Source of the DNA: Saturnia japonica
Taxonomy: Eukaryota > Arthropoda > Insecta > Lepidoptera > Saturniidae
Direction of reading: 5' to 3'
DNA: 64,000 nt
Assembly: GCA_033032175.1 (NCBI GenBank)
Contig: CM065325.1
Location: 1,516,930-1,580,929, forward strand
The position numbers and the translations under genes are program-made. Shown one piece after another: positions 53,446 to 63,009 of the stretch. Numbering within the stretch: position 1 is the first letter of the stretch; every line of letters begins with the position of its first letter. Under the pieces are notes generated by a model. The model ran no database searches. It had not been told where the DNA came from and saw only the letters and a list, made by a program, of their open reading frames with translations.

Positions 53446-55321
53446 ATGAAGCAGCTAAATATATAACGACGCTTATACAGGAAGCATGCTGGATAAGTAC
53501 TCCTGAAATTCAAACCAGCAACAGTAGTGGAATTAATAACTATCCTCTAGAAATAAAAAAGGTTGTTCTAGAAAAGAGACGACTTCGTAGAGTTTGGCAT
53601 TTAAGTAGGTTTACTGAAGATAAAACTAATCTTAACAGAGCTGTGAAAGATCTGATGTCACTATTGCAAAACTGGCATGATAACTCATTCCAAGAAAAGC
53701 TAGAAAACCTAACTGCTACAGAGTCTACAAACTATTCACTCTGGAAAATAACTAAGGGATTTAACAGACCACAAGCTGCTAAACCACCCTTGAAGTGTGC
53801 AGAAGGATGGGTGAGAAAACCACAGCCAAAAGCAGACCTATTTGCTGAACATCTAGCAAAAGTATTCAGCCCAAATAATTCTATGAATGAAGAGTTCGAT
53901 AACCAAGTGGATACAACGCTAAACCAAACCTTCCAAATTGACCTACCGCCAAAAACTGTGACAGTACGGGAAGTGTGGGGAATAATAAAGCAGCTAAAGA
54001 ATAAAAAAGCGCCGGGTTTTGACCTGATAACCAATGAAATTCTTAGGCAACTGCCGCAAAAAGCTATAACTTACATCACTACAGTATGTAATGGGATATT
54101 AAGAGTCCAACATTTTCCTGCAATATGGAAAGTATCCCAAATAATAATGATTTATAAAGATGGAAAACCACCAAGTGACGTCACATCCTATAGACCAATA
54201 AGTTTGCTCCCGATCTTATCCAAAATTTTTGAAAAACTCCTTCTTCGGCAAATCCTTCCTATTCTAACAGAAAATGGCGTCATACCCAGCCATCAATTTG
54301 GCTTTAGACAGAAACACTCCACTGTGGAACAGGTTCATAGAGTCTGCAACAAAATAAGAAAGACATTGGAAGAAAAAGAATACTGCTCTGCAGTTTTCTT
54401 GGATATACAACAGGCTTTCGATAGAGTCTGGCACAAGGGCCTACTATGTAAAATTAAAAGTTGTCTTCCACACAGTTATTTTTTAATATTTAGTTCATAT
54501 CTCTCAGGGAGACTGTTTCAGGTCAAAGAAGGTGAAACCACATCAAAATTTTTCGAAATACAAGCTGGTGTACCCCAGGGGTCAGTGCTGGGCCCTGTAC
54601 TCTATACCATTTTTACAGCTGACCTCTCTTGCTCGAATACCATAACCACAGCTACATTCGCTGATGATACTGCTATCCTGGTGAGTCACAAGGACCCAGT
54701 AATAGCCTCAAAAATCTTACAGAAAGGCCTAGACGAGACAACTAAATGGCTTCGAAACTGGCGGATTAAAGCTAGTTCCTCAAAATCTGTGCAGGTTACT
54801 TATACCCTACGCAAAGAAAATCGCCCCTCGGTAAAACTAGAAAACGCCACCCTTCCTCACCAGAACTCTGTCAGATATCTCGGTCTTCATCTTGATAGGC
54901 GTATGACATGGAAGGAGCACATCAAGAAGAAACGAGAGGAACTAAATATTAGATACAAAAGCTCCTTGTGGTTGCTAGGCCGAAACAGCAAACTGTCACT
55001 AGACAATAAATTACTAGTGTACAAGTCGATCCTAAAACCTGTATGGATGTATGGCCTTCAGCTGTGGGGAGTGCTTGTAACTCCGCCATCTTACGAATGC
55101 AAAGAATGCAGAACATAATCCTCCGAACAATCAGTAATGTCCCTTGGTATGTGACTAATGCTGAGATCCATGAACATCTGGAAATGCTCACAGTGAGAGA
55201 AGAAATCACTAACGTCAATGCTAGATACAGGAAACGGCTAGAAGCCCATCCCAATACTCTTGCACGACAGCTCACAGTTCGAAGCTATGTTAAACGTCTT
55301 AAAAGAAAAGACATCCTATAG
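53432..55321 (+). pseudogene. Jockey ORF2 reverse transcriptase, element 1
   Basis: Linker, then RT: KKAPGFDLITNEIL, SYRPISLLPILSKIFEKLL, VFLDIQQAFDRVWH (motif A), AGVPQGSVLGPVLYTIF (motif B) and ATFADDTAILV (catalytic). A second frameshift near 55065 moves the C-terminus into another frame (SACNSAILRMQRMQ, NVPWYVTNAEIHEHL), which ends at 55321. All catalytic residues are present; only the two frame breaks inactivate it. Confidence 0.9.
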
Positions 55322-55420
55322 TGTAGTAGAGAAATATGAGTAGATGTTCTCCCTGGAGGACGCACTCTAAATGAGAGAAGCATGCAACACATCTGCTAAA
55401 AGTGAATTCACTGATTGCAG

Positions 55421-55451
<31 letters not shown>

Positions 55452-55453
<2 letters not shown>

Positions 55454-55759
55454 CCCGCTACACCTACCACTTCATACCCCCCCCCCCCCCCCCCGCAAAC
55501 AGTCCGTGTCGAAACGCAAGCGCATCGCCACGCGGACAACGCCGGATGCCTAAAAAAGGGATATAACCGTTGAACTTTGTACAACCGCCGCTGTAAATCT
55601 AGCTTGGAAGGCCTTCGCCGCGAGTAACATATAATTAAAATTCAAGAAGAGCTATCGTCGAGATAAATTACATGCCTACCTACGCCACAAGTCACCATTA
55701 CGCAGTGAGTTCAATATTTTACCAGCATCCCGCACCTAATATTTAAGGCCTCTATGAGC
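55452..55759. other. Spacer between the two Jockey elements
   Basis: Contains an 18-C homopolymer (55477-55494) and moderately GC-rich non-coding sequence of unknown origin. Its last bases, TACACCACTAATG (55760-55772), are the left target duplication of the next element. Confidence 0.5.
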
Positions 55760-55772
55760 TACACCACTAATG

Positions 55773-55808
55773 GAGTTCCGATTTGGTCACTGTTGCGAAC
55801 GGACGTGT
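55773..55808 (+). promoter_or_regulatory. Internal promoter with downstream promoter element
   Basis: The element begins GAGTTCC. If A at 55774 is +1 (AGTT fits the 3' half of an insect initiator), GGACGTGT occupies 55801-55808, exactly +28 on. This matches RGWYVT, the downstream promoter element, and RGACGTGY described in Drosophila LINE promoters. Promoter use is inferred. Confidence 0.65.
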
Positions 55809-56394
55809 CGCTCCGTTTTCAATTTTGACCATCACGTGACTTAATTGTTGCGATCTTATATTTGGAATTTATTTCAAATATATTGTTGCAATTACGACGT
55901 AAACCAACTGGTGTCTAACGCTCGCGTGATAAACCGCACTTTTCGATGCGACTTGCTTGTTTTTTTTTTTTTTTGTAAATCCACGGTTTTGTGGTCACTT
56001 GCTGGATACCTGACGGTGCCAACGAAGGCAAGTGGGGCGTGACCCGAGCAGCCCGCTGGTTGTCTCCTTCAGAGGCAAACAGCCAGACTCGGACGGGCCT
56101 GGGAATCTAGGCCTTTGCGGTTATCGCATAGTCTTGCCCCAGGTGTCTCCTGCCAAACCTTCCGATCCTGCACACTCCATCCCCGGGAACCTGTTTGGGC
56201 CTAGCCCGGTTTAATTACCGGTCTGCGTCCTCGGCCCCGGGCTTGTTAGGGCTCCTTAGGGTTGATAGGTCCTTCCTGTGTGTCATTGCACCTTGACAAC
56301 AGGTCTCTTGCCGACTCCGATAGTCTTTTAAATTTTTTGGCGCACCCCCCTGCCCCTAAGGCAGGGAGGCCTTTAAATTTAAAATTAAATAAAA
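55809..56394 (+). other. 5' leader of Jockey LINE 2
   Basis: Non-coding up to the ORF1 ATG at 56395, with a T14 run near 55960. Short upstream ORFs (e.g. 56032-56214) have no recognised content. Confidence 0.6.
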
Positions 56395-58287
56395 ATGTCC
56401 CACTGTCCTCCCTCTTCTGCCGCCATGGCAAATAACGTTGCCGACCTGGCCACTTGCATAGGCAAGTTGCAAGCCCGGATGAAAGCGCTGGAGTTTCAAT
56501 ACCAGCGCTATCAAAATTTCGTCGTATTACGGTGTCCCTCTCTAGACGAGGAATACCGTAATCTACCTGAGAACGCCTGCGTGCGTCGCACCGCTGCGAC
56601 CGCGACCCGTCATGAGGCCGTTTCAGGTAGCGAGGCGGCCGCTTCAGGTAGCAAGGCGGCCGATGACGTCACGGCCGCGACCGTTACATCCACTGGCGCC
56701 GCGCCAGTCGGCGTCGCGCCCAAACGTCCCGCGCGCAGCGTTACGCGCCTGTCCGCCGCGTCATCCGGGGCCATGGCCGCGCCTACGGCCACGCCCCCTG
56801 TCCCGACTAGCCAATCGCGCGGGTCAAGCCCCGCCTCCGTCAGGCGAGGGCCGCGAAATTCGCGGTCACAATCTAGGGTTACCAAAAATAGTCCGTACGT
56901 CCGTCCCGCGCGATCCACGGAAACCGCGTTAAAGACGAAAAACTCGTTTTCGGCCCTTCCGGTCGAACAAGACTCGCCCGCGAATCCGGATCCATCTCCG
57001 GAGATGGATACCGAGAACGACGGCTTCACCGTCGTGGCGTCGCGTAAGCGAACGGCGCGTAGCAGTCCGACTGCTCAACCGGCGCCTAAGGTAATAGCTA
57101 AGGCAGTAGTCAGGGGCGCCGCCGCCCCCGCGTCCTCCCAGCTCCCCGCGCCCGCCGGCGGGAAAAAAGAGCGTGCCCCACCTCCAATCATAATCCGGGA
57201 CAAGGCAGCCTGGATGGGAGTCTGCAATGAGATGCGCAGACTCAAACTCGACTACCACAAGGCTAGAAACATAGTCAACGGGATTTCTATTTCGGTGAGT
57301 TCTTCGGAAACTCACCGTAAACTAACCACCCTCCTCCGGCAGAAAGGTCTGCAATTCTACACCTACTCTCTCGCGGAGGAGCGCGTCCTCCGAGTGGTCA
57401 TCCGCCGCATTCCGGTGGAGCTCGACCCGTCGGAGGTGTGCTCCTCGCTCAAGGAGCAAAGTTATCCCATCCGGGTAGTACACCGGATGTACAGTAAAGA
57501 TAAGCGGCCACTACAAATGGTAGTGGCCATATTGGACCTTTCCCCCGAGGGAAAGGCCATCTTCCAGCTAGAGACGGTGTGCGGGCTCTCCGGGATTAAC
57601 GTGGAGCCCCCACACAAAAACCACCAGCCTGCGCAGTGCCACAACTGCCAGCTGTACGGGCACGCTGCCCGTAACTGTCATTCTCGTCCGCGGTGCGTAA
57701 AGTGCCGAGAGGACCACCCCACACGGGAGTGCACGCGCGAGCGTGACTCCGTCGTCCCCCCGAGCTGCGTGTTATGCGGGGAGGAGGGGCATCCCGCGAA
57801 TTATCGCGGTTGCCCCAAGGCCCCGCGTACCACGCGGCCACGTACACAGAGGCAGGCGGCCCCCCGGGCGGCGCCCCCCGCCTCAGCCATCAAAGCGCAA
57901 CCCCTGCTGGCGTCAGGGGAATTTCCCGCGCTGCCGGTCCCGCGCCAGCTCCCGGCCGCCGCCGGCCCCTCCGCACCCCGCGTGGTGCAACCGCAACCCG
58001 TGCGTTCATCGCAGAACGCATGGGGCCCCCGCCGCCCCAATCCACAGCCCCTTATGGCTATGGATATTCCCGCGCCCCGCGCTCCTGCGCCCCGCGCGCC
58101 CGCTAACACTGTCGTCAATAGTAACGACCTAATGATACTGCTCACCCGCGAGCACGATATCCGCGAGCTCATCGAATACAACGACCATTTGGAGCGCTTC
58201 GGTCTCATCAAGACCGCTTGCGCGTTCCCCCGCCTCGTAGAGACACTACAACGTCTCGATCGCGAGGCGAGTAGTAATAAAAATTAG
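56395..58287 (+). CDS. Jockey-clade ORF1 (Gag-like), element 2
   Basis: 630 codons, intact. The N-terminus reads VADLATCIGKLQARMKALEF, heptad-like and possibly coiled coil. A long Ala/Pro/Ser-rich basic region follows. The central RNA-binding-like domain (about residues 265-405) comes next, then three zinc knuckles at about 410-470: CHNCQLYGHAARNC, CVKCREDHPTREC and CVLCGEEGHPANYRGC. An Ala/Pro-rich segment and a conserved helical C-terminus (ELIEYNDHLERFGLIK) complete it. The C-terminal 75 residues are preserved in the truncated copy at 11081-11362. Its role is RNA binding and particle formation. Confidence 0.95.
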   Translation: MSHCPPSSAAMANNVADLATCIGKLQARMKALEFQYQRYQNFVVLRCPSLDEEYRNLPENACVRRTAATATRHEAVSGSEAAASGSKAADDVTAATVTSTGAAPVGVAPKRPARSVTRLSAASSGAMAAPTATPPVPTSQSRGSSPASVRRGPRNSRSQSRVTKNSPYVRPARSTETALKTKNSFSALPVEQDSPANPDPSPEMDTENDGFTVVASRKRTARSSPTAQPAPKVIAKAVVRGAAAPASSQLPAPAGGKKERAPPPIIIRDKAAWMGVCNEMRRLKLDYHKARNIVNGISISVSSSETHRKLTTLLRQKGLQFYTYSLAEERVLRVVIRRIPVELDPSEVCSSLKEQSYPIRVVHRMYSKDKRPLQMVVAILDLSPEGKAIFQLETVCGLSGINVEPPHKNHQPAQCHNCQLYGHAARNCHSRPRCVKCREDHPTRECTRERDSVVPPSCVLCGEEGHPANYRGCPKAPRTTRPRTQRQAAPRAAPPASAIKAQPLLASGEFPALPVPRQLPAAAGPSAPRVVQPQPVRSSQNAWGPRRPNPQPLMAMDIPAPRAPAPRAPANTVVNSNDLMILLTREHDIRELIEYNDHLERFGLIKTACAFPRLVETLQRLDREASSNKN

Positions 58288-58296
58288 GGCCTTTCA

Positions 58297-61173
58297 ATGG
58301 CTAAGTTTAAACCGAAAGCGTTAAATCTTTCATTTTTTAACGCGCGAAGCCTACTTCCGCAGCGTGATCTCGTCGCGACCTTTCTTAAAGATCACCAAGT
58401 AGATGTTCTTTTAGTGCAGGAGACGCTCTTAAAGCGTGCTAAACGTGATCCAAAAATCGCGAACTACAATATTGTAAGAAATGACCGGGCCGGCCGCGGG
58501 GGCGGCACTCTCATTTATTACAAACGATCGTTATATTGTACGCCGGTAGATCCTTCGATACTTACCAATATGGAAGTATCCGTGTGTAGACTAGGAATGA
58601 CCGACCACCCGTCCATAACGTTAGTTTCAGTTTATCTCTCGCCGAGGAAAGAGCCTCTCAGGTCTGACCTAGAAAAGCTACTTTCGCTCGGTGAATCGGT
58701 CATTATAGCGGGTGACCTCAATTGTGGACACACTTCGTTTGGCAATTGGAGAGACTCCAGTAATGGGGTTAAACTCGAAGAGCTAACGAACGTGCTAAAC
58801 TTTGATGTCATAGCGCCACCCACTCCCACCCACTTTCAAGACAACTGTATGCCGACAGTGCTTGATGTAGCTCTCATTAAAGGTATCGCGCTTCGGTTAC
58901 GACTCATTCGGGTCGTACACGAGCTCGACTCCGACCACCGTCCGGTCATCATGCAGCTAGGTCAACCAGACGACTCTAGCCCTCCTTCGGTCCAAGTGGT
59001 TGACTATGCCAAGCTAAAACATTATCTTGCGGACAGGCCGTCCTCGTCCAGTTTAGATAGGATCCCGGACGTATTGGGGTCCGTTGCGGACGTAGATCTC
59101 GCGATCGATTCCCTGGTCGACCACCTGCAGGCCGGCATCGGAGAGGCCTCGAGAGAGGTCGAAGAGGCGAGCGATCGCCGCTTCGTACTCCCTGCCGACG
59201 TGCGGGCGTTGTTGACGGAAAAGAACGCGGCGACTCGTGCGCACGACCACTATCCGACCGAGGAAAACCGCGCACGTTTACGCGCACTTCAAAGATCGGT
59301 TAGAGCCCGTATATTAGAACTCAGAAGTCACAGATGGGACGCCCTCGTCGAAGGGCTAAGGCCGTCGCATCTGGCTTACTGGAAATTAGCTCACAGCCTC
59401 AAAATAGAGGCTTCTTATCTTATGCCCCCCCTCGAGAGGGGTCCCGGTATACCGCTCGCCTTCGATAGCAGCGACAAGGCGGAGTGCCTCGCCACTTGTT
59501 TGGAGAGCCAGTGCTCTCCGAACAGTGTCGATGCAAATACCGACCGGGTCGAGGGTATCGATGGATGCGTGCGGGAGCTGGATAAGCTCCCCGCGACAGA
59601 CTCCCTGTCCCCAGTCACGTCTGAGGAGGTTCTTTCCATTATAAAAAGCCTTAAGCTTAGAAAAGCACCAGGTCCCGACGGGATCAGGAATGAATTACTT
59701 AGACTTCTTCCCGATCGCCTCATAGCTCTTTTGGTCTGCATCTTCAATGTAGCCATAGCCCACTGCCATTTTCCAGCCGCCTGGAAAAAGGCCATAGTCA
59801 TAGGTATCCGTAAGCCCGGCAAGAGCGCGTCGCTTCCCGACAGCTATCGCCCGATCAGTCTCCTAAATACTTTAGGGAAAATGTACGAGCGGATCCTTCT
59901 GAACCGTCTCAAGTCAGTAATAGAGGAGAAAGACCTCTATCCGCCTGAGCAATTCGGTTTCCGTGCTAGATATTCTTGCACTCATCAAGTGCACCGCCTC
60001 ACGGAGCACGTTGCATTTAATTTTGCTGAATTATATAAACCCCGCCGTACACTTGCGGTCTTTTTCGACGTTGCCAAGGCCTTCGATAAGGTCTGGCACG
60101 AGGGATTGATCTACAAGTTGTATCACTTTGAAGTCCCCGATAGGCTAATTAAAATAATTCGCGACTATCTAACAGATCGCACCTTTCGCTATAGAGTGGA
60201 AGGTGAATTGTCCACGCCCCGTCCAATACGCTCAGGCGTTCCCCAAGGTTCGATCCTGGCTCCTAGCCTATTTAACCTGTACGTCAGTGACCTACCTCGA
60301 CTCCCGGAGGTCGAGGTAGGGCTATACGCTGACGATACAGTCTTATATGCCTCAGATAGGAATAGATCCCACCTCAGACACAAAGTCCAACGCTCCGTGA
60401 CCACTCTCGGGAAGTGGTTTAACGAGTGGCGTATAGCCGTTAATCCCTCGAAAAGCGCCGCGATGCTCTTCGATGCGGATTCGTCACAGATACCGTGGAA
60501 GCTTAAACCAGTTAAGCTCTACGATAATCCGATTCCGTATGTAAGAGAGACCAAATATCTAGGGGTAACCCTAGATAGTAGGCTCTCTTTTAGACCCCAC
60601 ATCCGTAAGGTTAGGAACAGGGCCGCGTGGGTCCTGGGCCGGTTGCATCCTCTGTTGTGTTCGGTGAGTAAAATGTCCACGCGACATAAACTCACGCTCT
60701 ACAAGACGTGTATTCGACCAATTTTGACATACAGTTGCGCCGTGTTCGCACATATGTCCGAGTCGAGTTTCAAACGGTTACAATCGATACAGAATAGGTT
60801 CCTCTATCGTCTCACCGGGGCCCCGTGGTATGTTCGAAGCGTAGATCTCCATAGAGATATGGAGCTTCCTTCGATACATGCCTACGTTAAACAGCTCTCC
60901 CGTTCGTATTTCGACACCGCGTCGAACCACGCGAATCCGTTAATAAAAACAGCCGCCACTTATGTTCCGGCACCCACGGACATCCGGTGCAAACGCCGGC
61001 CGCGCAATATTTTTATTGATCCGACGATCACATCGAAAATTCGAATAAATATTACACATCCGTCTCTCCAAACAGAGCGTGCCAGCGCCCACGCCCGCGT
61101 AACCACCGTTCTCTCCGCAGAGGGCGGGCGGTCAATTTCGCTCCAGCACACCCGTCACGTCCACCCTCTCTAG
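58297..61173 (+). CDS. Jockey-clade ORF2: endonuclease and reverse transcriptase
   Basis: 958 codons, intact, starting 9 bases after the ORF1 stop. Residues 1-225 are the endonuclease (SFFNARSLLPQ, VQETLLKR, VSVYLSPRKEP, AGDLNCGHTSFGNW, VLDVALIKG, LDSDHRPVIM). RT at roughly 450-720 has RKAPGPDGI, SYRPISLLNTLGKMYE, FFDVAKAFDKVWH, SGVPQGSILAPSLFNLY and GLYADDTVLYASD. A C-terminal domain with conserved SSFKRLQSIQNRFLYRLTGA and PWYVRSVDLHRDMELPSI follows. No RNase H, as expected for Jockey. All endonuclease and RT catalytic residues are present, so this may be a transposition-competent copy. Confidence 0.96.
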   Translation: MAKFKPKALNLSFFNARSLLPQRDLVATFLKDHQVDVLLVQETLLKRAKRDPKIANYNIVRNDRAGRGGGTLIYYKRSLYCTPVDPSILTNMEVSVCRLGMTDHPSITLVSVYLSPRKEPLRSDLEKLLSLGESVIIAGDLNCGHTSFGNWRDSSNGVKLEELTNVLNFDVIAPPTPTHFQDNCMPTVLDVALIKGIALRLRLIRVVHELDSDHRPVIMQLGQPDDSSPPSVQVVDYAKLKHYLADRPSSSSLDRIPDVLGSVADVDLAIDSLVDHLQAGIGEASREVEEASDRRFVLPADVRALLTEKNAATRAHDHYPTEENRARLRALQRSVRARILELRSHRWDALVEGLRPSHLAYWKLAHSLKIEASYLMPPLERGPGIPLAFDSSDKAECLATCLESQCSPNSVDANTDRVEGIDGCVRELDKLPATDSLSPVTSEEVLSIIKSLKLRKAPGPDGIRNELLRLLPDRLIALLVCIFNVAIAHCHFPAAWKKAIVIGIRKPGKSASLPDSYRPISLLNTLGKMYERILLNRLKSVIEEKDLYPPEQFGFRARYSCTHQVHRLTEHVAFNFAELYKPRRTLAVFFDVAKAFDKVWHEGLIYKLYHFEVPDRLIKIIRDYLTDRTFRYRVEGELSTPRPIRSGVPQGSILAPSLFNLYVSDLPRLPEVEVGLYADDTVLYASDRNRSHLRHKVQRSVTTLGKWFNEWRIAVNPSKSAAMLFDADSSQIPWKLKPVKLYDNPIPYVRETKYLGVTLDSRLSFRPHIRKVRNRAAWVLGRLHPLLCSVSKMSTRHKLTLYKTCIRPILTYSCAVFAHMSESSFKRLQSIQNRFLYRLTGAPWYVRSVDLHRDMELPSIHAYVKQLSRSYFDTASNHANPLIKTAATYVPAPTDIRCKRRPRNIFIDPTITSKIRINITHPSLQTERASAHARVTTVLSAEGGRSISLQHTRHVHPL

Positions 61174-61691
61174 CGGTAACCCAAGCCTAGGTCCGTTCCT
61201 CGGTGTGAAACCCTTGGGTCAGGCAACCGCCCGCGCGATACAAGTGACACTGTACGTGCATCACTTAGCTACCTACATACAACACTACACACGTATGAAC
61301 ATACACACGTGCACACCACACAGGTACATAGGTTCTGTGAGGGACCTTTTTTTTTCTTTTTTTACGCTAGTTAGTTAGCGCTAGTTAGTGTAGAAACATT
61401 CCGATTATTGAATACACATACGCACGGTTCCTTCCTTCCTCCCAGGAGGAAGGGAACGTGCCTATGTGTATATTTAGTTAGCTCGAATCGTAGGTGTAGG
61501 GATTCGAATAGATCGCGACCTATTTGCGAACGCGACGACCGCCCGAGCCGAGGTCCGGCCACTTTGGCACCCTCGTGCGAGTCGTCCACAAAACTTTCGC
61601 GGCTGAGTGCCCTCTGCGCTCGCCCCCAAGTCCGGTGAAGCTGTAAAAGCCGCAGCGGCTTTAGGACCCCTAAGGCTAACAGTGTAGTCAG

Positions 61692-61695
<4 letters not shown>
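61174..61695 (+). other. 3' UTR of Jockey LINE 2 with two hairpins
   Basis: Contains a long imperfect hairpin (about 61411-61472; arms ATACACATACGCAC... and ...GTGCCTATGTGTAT) and, near the end, AAAGCCGC-A-GCGGCTTT (about 61645-61663). Both recur in other copies in the window. They are candidates for the RNA structures recognised by the RT. Confidence 0.7.
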
Positions 61696-61726
<31 letters not shown>

Positions 61727-61735
61727 CCACTAATG

Positions 61736-62390
61736 TTTATGAATACAAGTTTAGTGTTATGTAATCATGTACAGCTCCATCTTATGGTTTAGTTAGTAGT
61801 GTGATTTTTTTTTTTAATTGAATTACGTTCTTTTGGTGTATTTGCATTAATGACATTTTTTATTATTATTATAATGAAAATTGTAGTAAAACATCAAATA
61901 TAACGTAAAATTAATTAAAAATTAAAAACTGTCGAATGGATATTTACTCGGATAAATACATCGTTTTATCCGATTGGTGAATTTACCAGGTAGAATCCCA
62001 TCTCTAGTTATAAATCTAAAACGCAAGTTATAAAACAGAAATCTACTACCAAAGCAACAGTAAACATGCTGCTGTTCGTATCAGCCTCTTTTAAGAATAT
62101 GGTTATATTTAAGGTTGGTTATAGATAGGTAAAAGTTGCAGTTACTATTTAATTAACATCACTAAAATTGGTTACTGATGCTATTTTCATACCTTCTCTG
62201 AAATTATCACAAATATTTTAATATTAGTAATCAATCCAATTCTAGTTTATTATTAATTCAACACCATGGAATACTTGATAATTTACTTTATCACCGATAA
62301 TGTTGGGAGTAAATAAAGATAGAAACTTTTTGAAATCTGTGTTAGGTAAAGTGTTTCACCACAATCTTACCTTACATTAAGGGACGATGT
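61736..62390. other. AT-rich intergenic stretch
   Basis: No gene or element recognised. Confidence 0.5.
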
Positions 62391-62560
62391 GGCCTAATAT
62401 GTTAACACCCTAACCCTAGTGAGAGGACTTGTTCTCAAGTGTAGCTGCTGGAACACACCTATCGGTGTTTCACGACAAATTTTCAAGTTGAAGATGGTAG
62501 CTAGCGGGCATTAGAAAAAATCCCTACCACCAAGCTATGGATTCATCTCGATGAAACAAG
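62391..62560 (+). repeat. Interspersed SINE-like repeat, copy 2
   Basis: Matches the window start (149-232) inverted. Reads GTGTAGCTGCTGGAACAC, GGTGTTTCACGACA and TTCAAGTTGAAGATGGTAG. This pattern is common in dispersed lepidopteran repeats. Confidence 0.45.
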
Positions 62561-62827
62561 TGAATATTTTATATAATTGGTAGAGTAAACAAATGGGAAG
62601 CAACCAAAAATTTCCTAAATAAAAGAATACACATTCAATCGATGCTATTATTTACAGGAATTAACTTATAAAAAAAGCCCCAGACGCTGCTGTTCAAAAG
62701 GTCATAGCCGTTGACACAATAAAAAAAATAGAAGTAAAGAACTAAAAATTGCAATTTATTACTCATTTATAAATAAACTGAGGTTTTAACAAAGCATATT
62801 AAACAACTAATATAGTTTTACGAATCT
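62561..62827 (-). other. Probable 3' UTR / downstream region of the lipocalin gene
   Basis: On the minus strand an AATAAA lies at about 62755-62760, some 70 bases after the stop codon, suitably placed for polyadenylation. Confidence 0.45.
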
Positions 62828-63009
62828 TCAATAGTCGAACGGCAAAGTGTAGACGCTCGACCTCTTGAACTTGCAAGCTTCCTCGGAAAAATCAGAAACG
62901 ACAAATTTATTTTCAGGGAAGTCTTTAGCGTGCTCCTTCAGGAAGTTGTTGACGATAGTAGTAGCCCCTTCGCTGAGGTATTTGCTTCTTGATAGAACCC
63001 AGAGGTAAA
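62828..63009 (-). CDS. Lipocalin (insecticyanin / bilin-binding-like), last exon
   Basis: The minus strand, after an acceptor AG (63011-63010), reads a 182-nt exon in a single frame. It contains YLWVLSRSKYLSEGATTIVN, a helix (NNFLKEHAKDFPENKF) and VVSDFSEEACKF, ending in a TGA at 62830-62828. The order W-LSRSK, amphipathic helix and DFSEAAC is the C-terminal signature of insect lipocalins that bind biliverdin. The Cys in EEACKF would form the conserved C-terminal disulphide. The exon starts with two bases of a codon. Upstream exons were not found in the remaining 1 kb, so they lie beyond the window or are too short to recognise. Role by family: a secreted ligand carrier in haemolymph or cuticle. 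Confidence 0.72.

Larger units (their letters stand above)
50839..55451 (+). mobile_element. Jockey-clade LINE 1, near full length, inactive
   Basis: A leader of about 445 bp, ORF1, ORF2 (overlapping in ATGA) and a poly-A tail (55423-55451). ORF2 carries two frameshifts. The 5' end is set provisionally at a doubled 16-bp motif (GGGGCTTAGTTGTTCG at 50839 and 50857). No target duplication was recognised, so the exact start is uncertain. Distinct from the other Jockey family in sequence and in lower GC. Confidence 0.85.
55773..61722 (+). mobile_element. Jockey-clade LINE 2, full length, both ORFs intact
   Basis: 5950 bp with exact 13-bp target duplications (TACACCACTAATG at 55760-55772 and 61723-61735) and a 27-A tail. 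Leader 622 bp, ORF1 630 codons, 9-base spacer, ORF2 958 codons, 3' UTR about 520 bp. No frame break was found. GC-rich against its flanks. Parent family of the copies at 3976, 5434, 6359, 7569 and 7666. Confidence 0.96.
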
